Shown here piece after piece: positions 22,219 through 33,379 of a stretch of 44,039 nt of DNA. This DNA is from Haplomitrium mnioides (lineage: Eukaryota; Marchantiophyta; Haplomitriopsida; Calobryales). A program made the position numbers and the translations under genes. The stretch is from contig JBNGIS010009246.1 in the NCBI GenBank assembly GCA_049999725.1, positions 1 to 44,039 on the forward strand. Direction: 5' to 3'. Numbering within the stretch: the stretch's first letter is position 1; every line of letters begins with the position of its first letter. The notes below the pieces were generated by a model. It saw only the letters and a list, made by a program, of their open reading frames with translations. It did no database searches and was not told the DNA's origin.

Positions 22219-23270
22219 ATGGGTTTCGAGAAGGAGATTCTCAGAGGAGGATACGGTCCAAAGCCACGACCTGGGCAGTCTGTCACCGTCCACTGCACAG
22301 GCTATGGTTGGTGCTCTTCAGCTTGCGTTTGTTCACTTTGACGAGTTTCTTCCAGACATGTGACCACCCCGACGTGTTGACGGCCTCACTACTTGTTTCG
22401 TTGTGCAGGAAAAGATCGGGACCTTTCGAAGAAATTTTGGAGGTAAATGGTTGTTCGGTTACTCACTTTGTAGGTATGCGAATGATGTATTTCGGTTGAG
22501 GAATGGACAGTCCAGGAAGTAATTTTCTGATCATGCATCCTCTTCGCGCCATTCCCATTTCTCTGTGCGTGTTTGATTTTGCGACGAAAAATATTCCTGC
22601 ACTTTTGGGTAATCTCACGATGGAGGTTTAACGTGCAAGGCAACTGACGATGTGACGAGAGCTTCTATGCATCGCTTCTGCTTTGTTCTCTCCCCGGCAT
22701 TTTTGTCTGCGAACCGCAGAAGTGAACAAATGCAATGCTGGGGCATTCCTTGTACTTTACCTGACGAATCTCCAACTGCATGTGTGTGAGAACAGTACTA
22801 AGGATCCTGGACAACAGCCATTCAAATTCAACATAGGCTTGAAGCAAGTTATTGCAGGTAGCGATCTTTCAATTTGTCGAGGGATGCTGAGAGTTTAAGA
22901 ATTTCGTCACATAGCAGCAGAATTCGCTTGTTTCATCGGTTCTGTGTTCCCCCAGATAGGATGCTCGTCTTACTGTTGGGCAACCTGTCTATGCATTGGG
23001 GCAGGATGGGATGAAGGTGTTTTGGATATGCAGCTAGGAGAAGTCGCACGATTGAAGGTAACTCCGGACCCCTTCGAGGTCTCCTTCGAGGCCACAAATT
23101 CCCTTCCAATGAGTATTTTTAGCTTGACGAGATCTTCGTAAAACTTGTGCTGTGGACTTCTCGTGCAGTGCACGCCGGACTACGCTTACGGTGCAGGCGG
23201 GTTTCCAGCATGGGGAATACAACCGAATTCCGTTCTCGTTTTCGAGATTGAAGTTCTCAGCATCGCATAG
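22219..23270 (+). CDS. FKBP12: FKBP12, FK506/rapamycin-binding peptidyl-prolyl isomerase
   Basis: Exons 22219-22306, 22409-22442, 22796-22857, 23005-23057 and 23169-23270 (TAG); phases agree, 112 residues, the length of Arabidopsis FKBP12. It starts [11 protein letters not shown] and ends [12 protein letters not shown]. It is a single cytosolic FKBP domain: [68 protein letters not shown]. Ligand-pocket residues Tyr (TGYG), Phe (KKF), Val-Ile and Trp (VIAGW) and Tyr (YAYG) are present. Where human FKBP12 has Asp37 this protein has Trp (KFW), as in other plants, where FKBP12 binds rapamycin poorly. The two plant-typical cysteines (HCTG; CTPDY) are kept. FKBPs speed proline cis-trans isomerisation, and FKBP12-rapamycin inhibits TOR. 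Intact. Confidence 0.95.
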
Positions 23271-23747
23271 CCTTTGAAACGGACTAACTTTCTGCTGCTC
23301 GAGGAACCACTGCGGACGTTGACATTTATTCTGAATTCATTTTCAGTTCTTAGTTGTTGCATGCTGTGAATTGATTGCATGAACTTGCAGCATAGAACAA
23401 TAATTTCCACCTCGGGCCTATGCCCATGCTTGTACAGATCAAATGTTACTTTTGCACTTTGATTGGACTCGCATATATTTTGATTCGCTGACAAATGTGC
23501 ATGGTTGAATTCTCACAACCAAACATTGAACTCAAGAAAAGTTGCACCGACTTTAAGCAAATTGAATTTAGATTGAATGCCCACACTGCTTCATTGGTTT
23601 CAGGCTATTGCTATTGGCGTATCTCTAAGTTGCTAACCTTCATTTTCAAGGTCATCAGTTCATTGGCTACTTTTGTGAATCTTCGAATTTGAGTTTGAAT
23701 TCCGAACAAGGGTTTTCATTTGCCGCTCTAGTTCCCCTCGTTGACAG

Positions 23748-24129
23748 GATTTGCAGGAGTTGTTGCAAAACGGAATGGAAGAACGGAAGAACATGTTCAG
23801 CATGATGACAGCGCAAACCATCTCTGACATCCCTTTGATTGCAGATGGCCTCATTACCTTGGATTTACGACACCCCTTTTCCGTTTTTATCAAGTCAGTC
23901 CTTTCCTTAACTATCTTTTGGAGAGTTTGAGCGGGGATTGTAATCGGATTCCTCACAAGCAAAAAAGCCGGTGGATACTTGTTGCAGAAATGGCAACCGG
24001 TTGGTTCGTTTAGGAAATCTTCATCTGGACACTGTGTCTTTCAAGGATGGTGACGATCTCGACTTCCAATTTCGAATCGATAGACGCAGCAATTCCTATG
24101 ACAACCGAGAACTTTGCACAATGTCATGA
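23748..24129 (+). CDS. Unassigned two-exon reading frame (possible short gene or 3' exons)
   Basis: A frame opens after ttgacag at 23747 (DLQELLQNG, then MEERKNMFSMM with ATG 23775) and runs to a donor at 23893/23894 (atcaa|gtcagt). It resumes at 23988 after gttgcag in the right phase: NGNRLVRLGNLHLDTVSFKD, then DLDFQFRIDRR, to TGA 24127-24129. From ATG 23775 this gives 86 residues. Coding-like composition and matching splice phase support it. I recognise no family. It could be the end of a longer gene whose first exons lie in 23271-23747. An overlapping frame (24045 to about 24170, ending EAMASLEYFDT) is a rival reading. Confidence 0.35.
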
Positions 24130-26515
24130 TGATGGGAGGGAGGCCATGGCGTCGCTGGAATACTTTGATACTTGACAACAGTGAATTAAGGATTGCTTTC
24201 GGTGGAAAAGAGATGTTGTCGTGGATGGACATTGGTGTCCGGTCCGACTCCATTGCGTCAGAGAGCTCTAGTCTGTGTCTATTGAATGTCAAGTGTGCCT
24301 TGTCGTATTCGTAGCTCGATTGCACTATGAATCGTACATCTATTCCTGAGACCTTGAACAATTGACATCCAACATTCGAGCCTGTTCTTTGAAATGCAGT
24401 GCAAAATTGAAATGCAAGTTACCATGGAAAAATTCTCTGCCCATACAAATGCGTTTACGCTTAGCCAAATGGGATTCGGCCTTTCGCTTTGAGCTCTCGC
24501 ATGGTCTGTGCTCACAGCCTGCCCAGCCCACCCGCGGTAGATGACAGTTTGCCGAGATACTATTCAGCTGCCACCCACTTTCAATACGTCTGCAATTTCC
24601 AAATTTCTTCGTTGGTAATGCGAGATGCCTTGTTTGTCCAGTGCACGGTTGTCGTTGGCGGAAAGTTGGAACGGACGGAACTAGTTCTGAGAGGTGTTAC
24701 GTGAAAAGCATCTAAACTATGACTCTACGTCAGTTTCATCTTCTCTTAACCGCCAAACAATGAGATCTATCACGACCTATTCACCATCCCCACACTCGCA
24801 GATTCTTGAACTGCTTGAGGTGGTGTGCTGCTGAAACCAAATCCAGTGGTCAGCCTGCAATGTAGCAACAATATCTTTTCTTCGTCATCTGTTCTTTGAT
24901 CTCTTCAAGCTTTGCAGCTCCATCCATTTCAATCCAGCTGCATCCCTTTCTTCATTTGCAGACTGCGCTTTACAGGAATATTGTCTAACGGAAGCATAGA
25001 TGTTGCTAGCAGGACAGGTGTTGCCTCCATTTATATCTTGTAAGAAAGCAGGAAACCTTCCGTCTCCCTGGTGTAAACAACGATCAGCATTCTTCAAGAA
25101 CCTAGTGTAGACTCAACCTCACTAACTGAGAAAGCATGCACCAATGCCCAACAATTCACTGAGCTTCGAAAGCCATCACAGCCAGTGCGAAGGATCCGAG
25201 AAAAAGTTGCCCAAACTGCACTCGATCTCAACAATTCTATTCACTGTCTTCTACTCCAACGCATTGAATGACTACGAAGCTGATTAGACATCGGTGCAAT
25301 TTGAAAACGTCTTTGGCCGTGAGAGAGCTTGCAATAGCTGAGTAAAATAGTCCACAGATATTGATCTAGACATTCGAAGGCTAGAATTCTGAAGAACGAC
25401 AATTCCTATGGAGAATCTAACATCCATATTGAATCACTCTAGCATCATCTCTGAAAAGTGGCAAGAGAAGGGAGTGATGGAATGAAATGAAGAGTGGATG
25501 CAACCAAGAGAAGATCCCCTAGACAGACAGACAGACAGACAGAACGGTTCCGATGTAGGAATTTATCCACTCGACGACTTGAGACTTCTTGAATTTCTCA
25601 CTGGGAATGTCGGGGTTCCGCTCAAGATCTAAACGGAGAGTAGTTCGTATGTCGAGCACGTGTCTCTTACCAAGGGATTAACTGCAGTTACCGAAGGACA
25701 TAAACCCAACCAAACTGTGGTGGTACATATGGAGCTCTAAATGGAGCTGACATTGGTGATTGAGAACGATCTTTGAGACCTTGCTGAGATGTGCTTTGGC
25801 TGTCGACTTCTACGTACATAAAGGAAGGTGTTGTGAGGCAATTCAAATTTGTGCGATTCATTTTGAGGCGGTTTTGGTCAACGGAACACACGTGTGCAGA
25901 AATTCAGAATTTTCTTGCGTGAGTGAACTTTGGCGTATTCTGCATGTAGTACACTTGCTGCATTCAGTTTGTAATTCCACAGATCGGATACATTGGTATG
26001 TCCCCATCTGATCGCTGCGTTTTGGTGGCTCAGGCTTCCAAATTTTGACGACCTGCTGTTTTCTGCCGTGTCTTTTTGTGTCATTGGACCCAAGGTATGC
26101 TTGCCAATCTTGGAGTCAATGTCTGTCTGCCTTGTCATTCATTCCTGGTCGATATTTGTTTTGGTTCATGTAGTGTTCATGAAGATGCTAAGATCTGTAT
26201 GTCTGCGTTGACTTAGTCAGTCATCTTGCTTCACATATTGTTTTCATTTTCTTTTCCCTGTTTAACTCTTCCGTTGCTGGGGGATCAATTGTCTTAATCG
26301 CAGTGCCATGTCAACATTGAGAATGAAGTGACGGCACTAGAAAGTGTCGCAGCAAAAAAATTGAGTCTCCCATTCGAGTCGCGGCTGCCGAAATTGCTTT
26401 CTGATCAAATTTATTGTGCGTTTATAACGGACTATTCGTTGCTGCGAATCACAGGTAGCGCTGGTGCAGAACTGTAGTCTCGGTGACAATTGAGCAAGAT
26501 CAATTGTACGAGAAG
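24130..26515. other. Intergenic stretch with an (AGAC)n microsatellite
   Basis: No conserved gene seen on either strand. A 22-bp AGAC run lies at 25521-25542. The last few hundred bp probably hold the GLTP promoter and 5'UTR, with possible splice-like sites (ttccacag near 25982). A short frame at 24114-24314 (LRIAFGGKEMLSWMDIGVR) is not recognised. Confidence 0.45.
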
Positions 26516-27964
26516 ATGGCGGAAACTGTCTTTTCGCCTGCATTGGATGCGTTCCCACATGTAAAAGCACCAAATGGGGAAACACTCACCAAGCCCTTTT
26601 TGGATGTATGCCGCCTTGTGCTTCCTGTCATTGGTACGTTTGTATTTCTGGTTCAAGTTTTAAGTCTAGTAATGGTCGCAGAATGTAACTTGCCCTCGAA
26701 AGCTGAGATGGTGATTATAGATGCGTCGAGTGTCAAATCAACTTGTTTTGCTCTCTGTGACTGCTAGCATCCCGACCATTGTTTAGAAGGTTGCCAAATT
26801 TCCTACTGTTGACGATATTGTGCAGAAAAGTTTGGAAGTGCTATGGCAATGGTGAAATCGGATGTGGGTGGCAATGTTGCGGTAACACCTCTTTCCTGAC
26901 ACCGTTTGTGAGAGCCTGGGCACTGTTAATGCTTTTACAGATTGTGTGACATTTGTACTTCGACAGCCAATGTTAGCTCTGGAGAGGCTTTCAGGATTGT
27001 GAGAAGCATGTGGTGGCCATTTATGCGTGCTGCAGCTTTAAATGCTTGTAAAGTTTCTCATGTGTTGGCTTTACAGAGATTGGATACTCGATACGATTCT
27101 GATTCAACAGCCTACTACCTTCTTTACGACATTGTTCGAAAAGAAGTTGCAGAGAAGACGGCAAAGAACTCATCAAGTTGTAGCAATGCTTTACTGTGGC
27201 TGACAAGGTTGTTTCCATCGTCATCGTTTCAAGTTTTTTGTAGTAAAAGTCGTAATGCTCATGGGGGCGGCTTTGGGAAGATTTTCATCTTAGCGTGTAG
27301 CTTTCTTCATAGATGCATAGTAACTTCAGGAAAGGTTGCTACGAATTTGGGAGGACTATAACTGTCAAATTCTCAAGGACTCAATATTGTTATTTCAGTA
27401 CTCAAAGGATCTTTGTTGGGTTTCACAGGGCCATGGACTTTCTCGTGGAGCTTTTCAGAAATCTACTTGTACACCCAGATTGGACAATGACACAAGCTTC
27501 TAATGAGGCTTATGGAGTTACTCTTAAGAAATTTCATGGCTGGATAGCAAGCGCAGCATTCACTGTAAGCTATATGTGTGCAATATTATGAAGATTTCTA
27601 GGCTCAAGTAAACCCAGCCACAAGGGTAACTACTTGAGCATACTAGAGGAACTGCTCTTGGTACTAGGTCAGATGCTAAGAATCTACGGTGTAATCTGTG
27701 GCTCTGTGCAGGTAGCCATGAAGCTTGTACCTGACAGGAAAAAGTTTATGGAGTTACTCGGAGGTGGCAACTTAGATGCGGACATAGAAAAATTTGTTTC
27801 CTCTTTCTCTCCCATATTGTTGGAGAATCATAATTTTTTGGTAAGACGTCATTTCGACACTTTTAAGATTTATTCTTCCTCTCCTCTAGGCCAGCATGTC
27901 AATGGCCACTCGGCTCATTGAAATTGAATTACTTTTGACATTTAATGCTGCTTGTTGGACATAG
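26516..27964 (+). CDS. GLTP1: Glycolipid transfer protein, GLTP1/ACD11 type
   Basis: Exons 26516-26633, 26826-26881, 27077-27207, 27429-27564, 27712-27840 and 27890-27964 (TAG); phases agree, 214 residues (about 200 in Arabidopsis GLTP1). A single GLTP domain, a cytosolic two-layer helix fold that carries sphingolipids between membranes. Landmarks: MAETVFSP, LTKPFLDVCRLVLPVI, KFGSAMAMVKSDVGGNVARL with the headgroup-binding Asp and Asn, SSSCSNALLWLTRAMDFL with the stacking Trp, TLKKFHGWIASAAF with the conserved His, KLVPDRKKFMELLG, and NHNFLAS. The start ATG 26516 aligns with family starts. The last intron (27841-27889) is only 49 bp. Splicing it restores the family's NHxFLAS; reading through ends at 27921 with a different tail. 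Both forms are open. Confidence 0.93.
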
Positions 27965-28350
27965 TTGTAACTGAATGAAAATTAGTTGGAGCCAAGTTGG
28001 AGGTTGGTTTAGGGTCAGTGCACTGACCTCTTAACTTGGAGGAGTATACGAGGCCTTAGTTCAGTGCTAGAATTGTGGGGCACCTTTGGACAACCGTCTT
28101 GCCGCCCAAAGCAGCCTCCTACTTGATGAGCAGTCCTCTCCTTTCTTTCAAATAGGGTTTAGAAATAAGCCCTAAATAATAAATTTCCCTATTATGCTAA
28201 AGCGAGTTAGGGTTGCACTAGTTTATACTAACCATAGTGGTTGACATTTTTACTAAGAAATGTGAGTCGGCTATCCACTCATCTCCACCACTGCTACACA
28301 AAACAGCCTTTTTATAGATCTGCTATACAATTCTTACATATTGCAGTCAG
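27965..28350. other. 3' flank of GLTP gene, no gene seen
   Basis: No conserved frame. aataataaatttccctattatgct (near 28177) partly matches 34490-34512 and may mark an old repeat family. Confidence 0.4.
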
Positions 28351-28354
28351 ATCA

Positions 28355-28440
28355 GCTTCTCAGGTTGTCGCCTGCTGTCAACCTTGAACCATTTAGCCAT
28401 AGAGCATCTGATTTGGTGGGAGAGTATGATCTCCATGAAA
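28355..28440 (-). mobile_element. LINE family B fragment (near 3' coding end), antisense
   Basis: On the - strand reads CSMAKWFKVDSRRQPEKL, matching CETAKWSKIDNKVQPEKL of the long LINE-B copy (about 40710-40760). Decayed. Confidence 0.65.
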
Positions 28441-28442
28441 GC

Positions 28443-28545
28443 ATAGGCAGTGCAGAAACTTGCGACTGACCTACAATCCATCCGAGATATGGCACCTTCT
28501 AGATATCCTGTGATGGCCCTGGAGGCATACCGATCATACATTGGT
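28443..28545 (+). mobile_element. LINE family B fragment, sense
   Basis: Reads AVQKLATDLQSIRDMAPSRY then PVMALEAY, matching AVMKLATYLQSTQDTTPARY of the long copy near 40325. It touches an antisense fragment (28355-28440), so the insertion is rearranged. Confidence 0.65.
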
Positions 28546-28714
28546 ACATTCAATGCAATAATCAAAATTGACAGCTATAGAGATTTCATGCTGAAAACAA
28601 CCCAGAACTCTCCAACACAGGATTGTAAGAAATAGAAAGGCATGCCACTGCGACGAAGATACTGGATTACTGCCATCTGGGTTGGCAGGTTTGGTAGTTG
28701 GAGTGGAGGTGCTA

Positions 28715-28930
28715 CCTATGATCAAGGAACTCAACAGCAAAGCCCAAGATACTCTAGGGTCCAAGCCGAAATACTGAAATGTGGTGCTATGCCCCTCACT
28801 CAACCACAGGAGTGCTCGACCATGCCACCATAATGGATTCCCACAGGAAAGGAAAATAAACACCATCAATCCCATTTACAAGTTAGGGAACAAAAGCCAA
28901 CACTCCAATTATAATCAACCCTCTCCTTCC
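28715..28930 (+). mobile_element. LINE family B fragment (RT fingers region), sense
   Basis: DNA aligns with about 39085-39290 of the long copy: aaactcaa-aaagcc, ctagggtccaagccgaaat, and a block NTINPIYKLGNKSQHSNY matching NTIIPIHKAGDKGQHSNY. Stops throughout. It lies after a fragment that belongs further 3' in the element, so order is scrambled. Confidence 0.6.
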
Positions 28931-29239
28931 CAACAAATTGTAAAATCAAATGCCAGAAATAACTTAATTGGTGGGGACTGAGCATAGAAGCTATCTTGCT
29001 GACTCCTTAGCCTGTACACTAATAGATTGTCTCTACACAATACAGAAGTATGGAAGAGGTCGTGTGATGGGGGTGCTCCAGATGTCCTGTTCCTTGCACC
29101 AGCTGTTTGTTTGGTAAACATGGGCATGCGTGCTGTGAGTTCACCTCCTTGATTGTGTCCTGTCTGAATGTGCTTGCTCTTTCCTTGCACAGCCTAGATA
29201 ACACAAAAGGTGCAGGTCCTCCAGATCATTCATGACAAA

Positions 29240-29642
29240 ATGAGAGATTCCAAGTGCTCAGTTACCTCAAAGGCAGGAGAGTCCAGCTCCAACTGTATGA
29301 CTTACAGGATTGGAGCTATACGATTGCCAGACATTAAACCTAGCAACCCTTGGGCTGACAACTATCAAGTGTCTATTTTTTCGGCAACAACTTGGGTTTG
29401 CGAGAAATTTCGCTCCACAAATGTCCAGTTGAATGCTACAATGTGAGTATCTTCAGCCCAGAGGAAGTACGCCCAATGATTAAAAAAAAAAGCAATAAGC
29501 TCCTGGTACACTGGCACTCCAAGCCCACATGCTGAAGTGTGGCTTTCACCAGCGCCATCACAGACCTGTCTAACCATGTGATCAAAACTGGATTACTAGA
29601 GGAATGTAACTAAACAGTCATTCTCCATTACAAATCAAGTGA
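29240..29642 (+). mobile_element. LINE family B fragment (linker and RT start), sense
   Basis: Corresponds to about 38915-39245 of the long copy: a stretch readable as VQLQLYDLQDW (QLQLHDLQDW in the long copy), ccttgggctgacaac, a ctccaagccca-atgctgaa block and gtgatcaaaactggatt. It stops where the antisense copy's tail begins, so the antisense copy may have landed in it. Confidence 0.65.
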
Positions 29643-30570
29643 ATCAGGCTCAATAGAATAGAATAGAATTCAATTAAAGTCCAGAGCCAGCCCTAGGGCC
29701 ATAAGGACTGAGAGCACAATGCGCACAAGAGTGCGGAGGGGTGCAAAAGCTAAAGTAGTAAGCTAAAAATTCTTTAACTGAAAACAGTTGAGTGGGGACA
29801 AACCCGCTTGTGAGTCATATGCTCACTCTCTTGTCACTAATCTCTATGTCTAATCTGTCTGTTTCTGAGATCTAAGCACCATGAGTTCCCGGAAGAAGAG
29901 TGCCAGCCAATGTTGATCATGATATTTGAGAAATTGTTGTACTGTCCCATTCTGTTCTACAAAAAGTCCATGATACCTTCCCCGGATTTCATAGTATCTG
30001 GGGCAACAGAAGATGATGTGGTGTTCATCTTCGGTGACTTGTAGATTGCATTGGAGGCACAGCAGCTTCTCAGGTCGGACTTTGTTGTCGATCTTGGACC
30101 ATTTGGCTGTTTCACATCTCAGCCGATGAGATCCAGTACTAAGTTGTGTGAGGGTCTTGACCAGCTTAAGTGACATGTTGCTCGTCGAGTATTGTTGGAT
30201 TTGCCTTGAGGGAGTGTTGTTGACGAGCGCCTTGTACTTGACAGTTCGGGATGCCGCACTGTAGGATTGCCATATGACTCTGAATTAATGTGTTGATAGA
30301 TGGTCCATCGGCACTTTTCCTGATTGTTTAGGAAGATCATCTATATCCAGTCCCCATCTTTTCAGCCATTTCTGGCATTGATTGTACCAATTTGTGGGGT
30401 CTCCAGGAGCTGCCTGACGAGATGCCTCCATAGCCATTGCTGGGTATCTGGCAGGTGTAGTGTCTCGGATCGATTGCAGGTATGTGACAAGTTTCATCAC
30501 TGCGTGCGCCTGAATGGGTATCATACCAAATTCAGCTGCCAGGATGTGTAGAGGTGAAATGGCCAAGTGG
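29643..30570 (-). mobile_element. LINE family B, 5'-truncated antisense copy
   Basis: About 0.93 kb, closely matching 40270-41140 in reverse. The tail is (agaat)n at about 29650-29669 on the + strand. A conserved 3' block with ccctagggctgg (reverse at 29691-29702) follows, then the 3' coding region (PLHILAAEFGMIPIQAHAVM, CQKWLKRWGLDIDDLP; end KYHDQHWLALFFRELM). 5' truncation is at about 30567. Target-site copies are not clear: caagtg is shared at both edges, but the longer match is poor. Confidence 0.85.
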
Positions 30571-31279
30571 TTCTAGGTCACTGACAAAGGTAATACTTGA
30601 GAAGATGGTCTGCCTTCAATGCAATCTACAAGGAACTGAGGACACACACACACACCATATTATCTTCACCTGTCTGTGATAGAGATCCAAGGGAGGTGCC
30701 ATAGGTTTTTAGGGACAGGCTTCCTATTGTCCAAGCATTCATCAACTTCTGTGACCAGTACTGTTTGGCTTTCCTCTTCTGGGAATATGTTATTGGGTTT
30801 TACTCCAATGCAACACTCTTCTGATCAACTTGTATCATGATGGCTAACTTAGTAGTGAGAGTTAGAGTTAAGATTTGTAGCACAGTGCTTCACTGAAGAG
30901 CTTCAGCTCACCTTTTTTTGGTTTTCTTTTTGTGATTATTTCTTCTGGTTTGTTCTTGCCTGCCTGCCATACTCCAGTTCCTGTTGTCTTCGGGCCAGTT
31001 TAGGACTTTTACAGGTTCACAGGCATGCCAATCTGATAGCAGCATCGGTCCAGGGCCAAGAGCGGTTGTCCATTGCAGTCCGGCAACAGTAGTTGGCACC
31101 AGGACAATGTCTTTTATACACAGACAAGGATGAAGACAGTAGCTAGCATTCTGGGGGTAGGTTCCCTTTTGGTGCACACATTTCTTCCAGCTTATTGATA
31201 AAAAGTCCAGTGGTTGGGCAAGCTGATAGCCCTGTTATATGAGAAATATATGCGCTCAGAAGTACTATGTTTAGTTCAA
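30571..31279. other. Repeat-rich spacer, no gene
   Basis: Short (AC)n run near 30641. A faint match to LINE-B (gacaaagg near 30582) suggests the interrupted sense copy resumes here, but this is weak. Confidence 0.35.
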
Positions 31280-31570
31280 AATGAATGATGTTGCAAGCTG
31301 ATGGTTGAGAGTTGACAGGTTTTGATTAGTTTGGATTCTTGGTGGAGTGCTTGGTGTCAGCATGACTGAGTTTTCTCGTTACTTCCAGAAAGTCGCAGAA
31401 ACTCAGTACGAAGATTGATCTGGACCTGCCATCGGGAACTGACAAAACCAGCAGGAAGTTATGGCAACCTGTCACTGCTACACATGATGAGCCTGAATAG
31501 TCTGAAACTTTGTGTCTGACACCACATTGTGAAGGCTGCACTCTAGGTGTTGTGCAGTTGTTATGTGTGG
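31280..31570 (+). repeat. Dispersed repeat R, copy 2
   Basis: About 290 bp, near-identical by eye to 32196-32485: gtgaatgatgttgcaagctg-type start, gtttggattcttggtggagt, aagattgatctggacctgc, gacaccacattgtgaaggct, end aggtgttgtgcagttg. Similarity to the intron copy at 17271 continues beyond 31570 to about 31640. No coding capacity. Confidence 0.85.
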
Positions 31571-31989
31571 GTTTTTCCTACACTATTGCAGCTTCCATTT
31601 ATTTGTTTTTGTGGTTAGTTTAACTCTCCACATCTTCATAACTATATTGTTCAGTGACTTTAGCGGATGTTCTGCATCCAAGTAGTCACCAGTCAACCTC
31701 CTGACTGAAATCGGGAAAATGAAAGAGGCATGGAAAGAGGGGAAACGGGCAGTGATTTGAGGGGCGAAAATGCAGATCCTAGCCCCCGGCCAGATTGAAC
31801 TCCATCGAGAACTCCAATGACCTTGTCTGGCGCAATCAACGCACAGGAATAGTTAGATCTTGATCTCAATCTGACTGAGTATGACTACTTATTATTTTAT
31901 TATTTTACTTGTTCGAAGACCATCGACCTTACCTGGCTGTGGTTTCATTTCTCTTGCTGTTTGGTAGTTGATGTTCTATGGCGTCTGAC

Positions 31990-32100
31990 TACTGTGTTTA
32001 CTTTCTTTTACTGTACTCGGGTGCACGTTCGTACTTCCGGCCTTTATGGCCCTAGGGCTGGCATGGGACCTTCAACGAATTCTGATTCTGATTCATGTGC
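31990..32100 (+). mobile_element. LINE family B-like 3' end with ATTCTG tail
   Basis: tatggccctagggctggc at about 32045 matches the conserved 3' block of LINE-B (41089-41105), followed by ttcaacgaattctgattctgattc, a tail of ATTCTG units instead of ATTCT. Upstream coding sequence is not recognised, so it is very short or an old subfamily. Confidence 0.6.
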
Positions 32101-32195
32101 TATGTTCAGGGTGCAGAAGGGCCCAATCACTAACCTTTCAGCAGACCTTTTTAAGAGTTATTCTCTTAGATGTCTGCTTCACAAGATCAAACGAA

Positions 32196-32485
32196 AGTGA
32201 ATGATGTTGCAAGCTGATGCTTGAGAGATGACAGACTTTAATTAGTTTGGATTCTTGGTGGAGTGCTTGGCATCATCATGACGGAGTTTTCCCGATACTT
32301 TTGGAAAGTGGCAGAAACTCAGTATGAAGATTGATCTGGACCTGCAGTCGGGAACTGATGAAACCAGCAGGAAGTTGTGGCAGCTTGTCACTGCTACACA
32401 TGATGAGGCTGGATAGTCTGAAACTTTGTATCTGACACCACATTGTGAAGGCTGCACTCTAGGTGTTGTGCAGTTGTGATGTGTG
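32196..32485 (+). repeat. Dispersed repeat R, copy 3
   Basis: Direct repeat of 31280-31570, about 916 bp downstream, same orientation. Confidence 0.85.
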
Positions 32486-32719
32486 TTGTGAATCTGGTTC
32501 CTGATTCATCAGAGAGCTGAGTTATCAGCGCCCATGTAAACATAGGAAGATAAAAATCTCCTCTTATATATTCAAAGAGGCTCCCCCATTGGGATCATCC
32601 TCAGCAATCGATACGTCTTGTGTTCGCATTCTTCCTCAGGTTCCATATTGGTGAAGATCGCAGCATCACAACATTGTTTTCTGCATCTTCTGATTACAGG
32701 AAAAATCTGCTTCTCTGTT

Positions 32720-33378
32720 CTCAGGAACAAAACAGAGAAGCCTGGCTTTAAGATTGATGCAAGATGCATCTGCTGCCAGGAGGAATTACGTGAGGTTTCA
32801 TGGACTGTTTCTGGCTTCTGTTTCTGGATCAGCACTATCTGGAAATGGGCAGGAAATCTCATTAACAGGTTAGTTTTCTCCATTTCAGAGAGCACCAAAA
32901 GGTGGAAGCCAACCTGGCAGTAAAGTGTCCTAGGCAACAGAATCCCGAAGGCACTGGTTGTGGTCCTTGCTAAGAGGAATAGTACTTTTGCTCCATATGG
33001 CTACCTAACAATGCTATAGTGTTTGAGAAGTCGCACATGGAAATGTACTGCCTAAAAAAGAAAATCTGATTGATTGAGTACGGAAAGAAAGCTTGGCTTG
33101 ATGCCTGTAGAAATTGGATGAAAGCTCAAAATGAAGAGAAAAGAGAGCATTCTTGAATGCTTTTGCAGACTATGGGGTGCCAGGTATTTGCTCTGTATCC
33201 TTGATGAGGACTCAGTTTACTGGAATCTAGATGTTAGTAGTAATTTGGATTGAAGGTATTGGGTTGCTAATCTTTTCTAGGCTAGATTTATGGGTTGATG
33301 GTTTTTGCTGCTCGGCCTGATTGTTGGTTGTGGTTGTTCCTTTGATGCATGATAGTAAATAAAGTTGTGTGCTTTCTG
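32720..33378 (+). mobile_element. LINE family A copy 2, 5'-truncated
   Basis: Matches copy 1 (1228-2228): KIDARCICCQEEL, then IWKWAGNLINRLVFSI and KRWKPTWQ, then a region colinear with the part flipped in copy 1, ending gatagtaaataaagttgtgt. Several stops and frame shifts. It serves as the unflipped reference for copy 1. Confidence 0.8.
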
Positions 33379-33379
33379 T

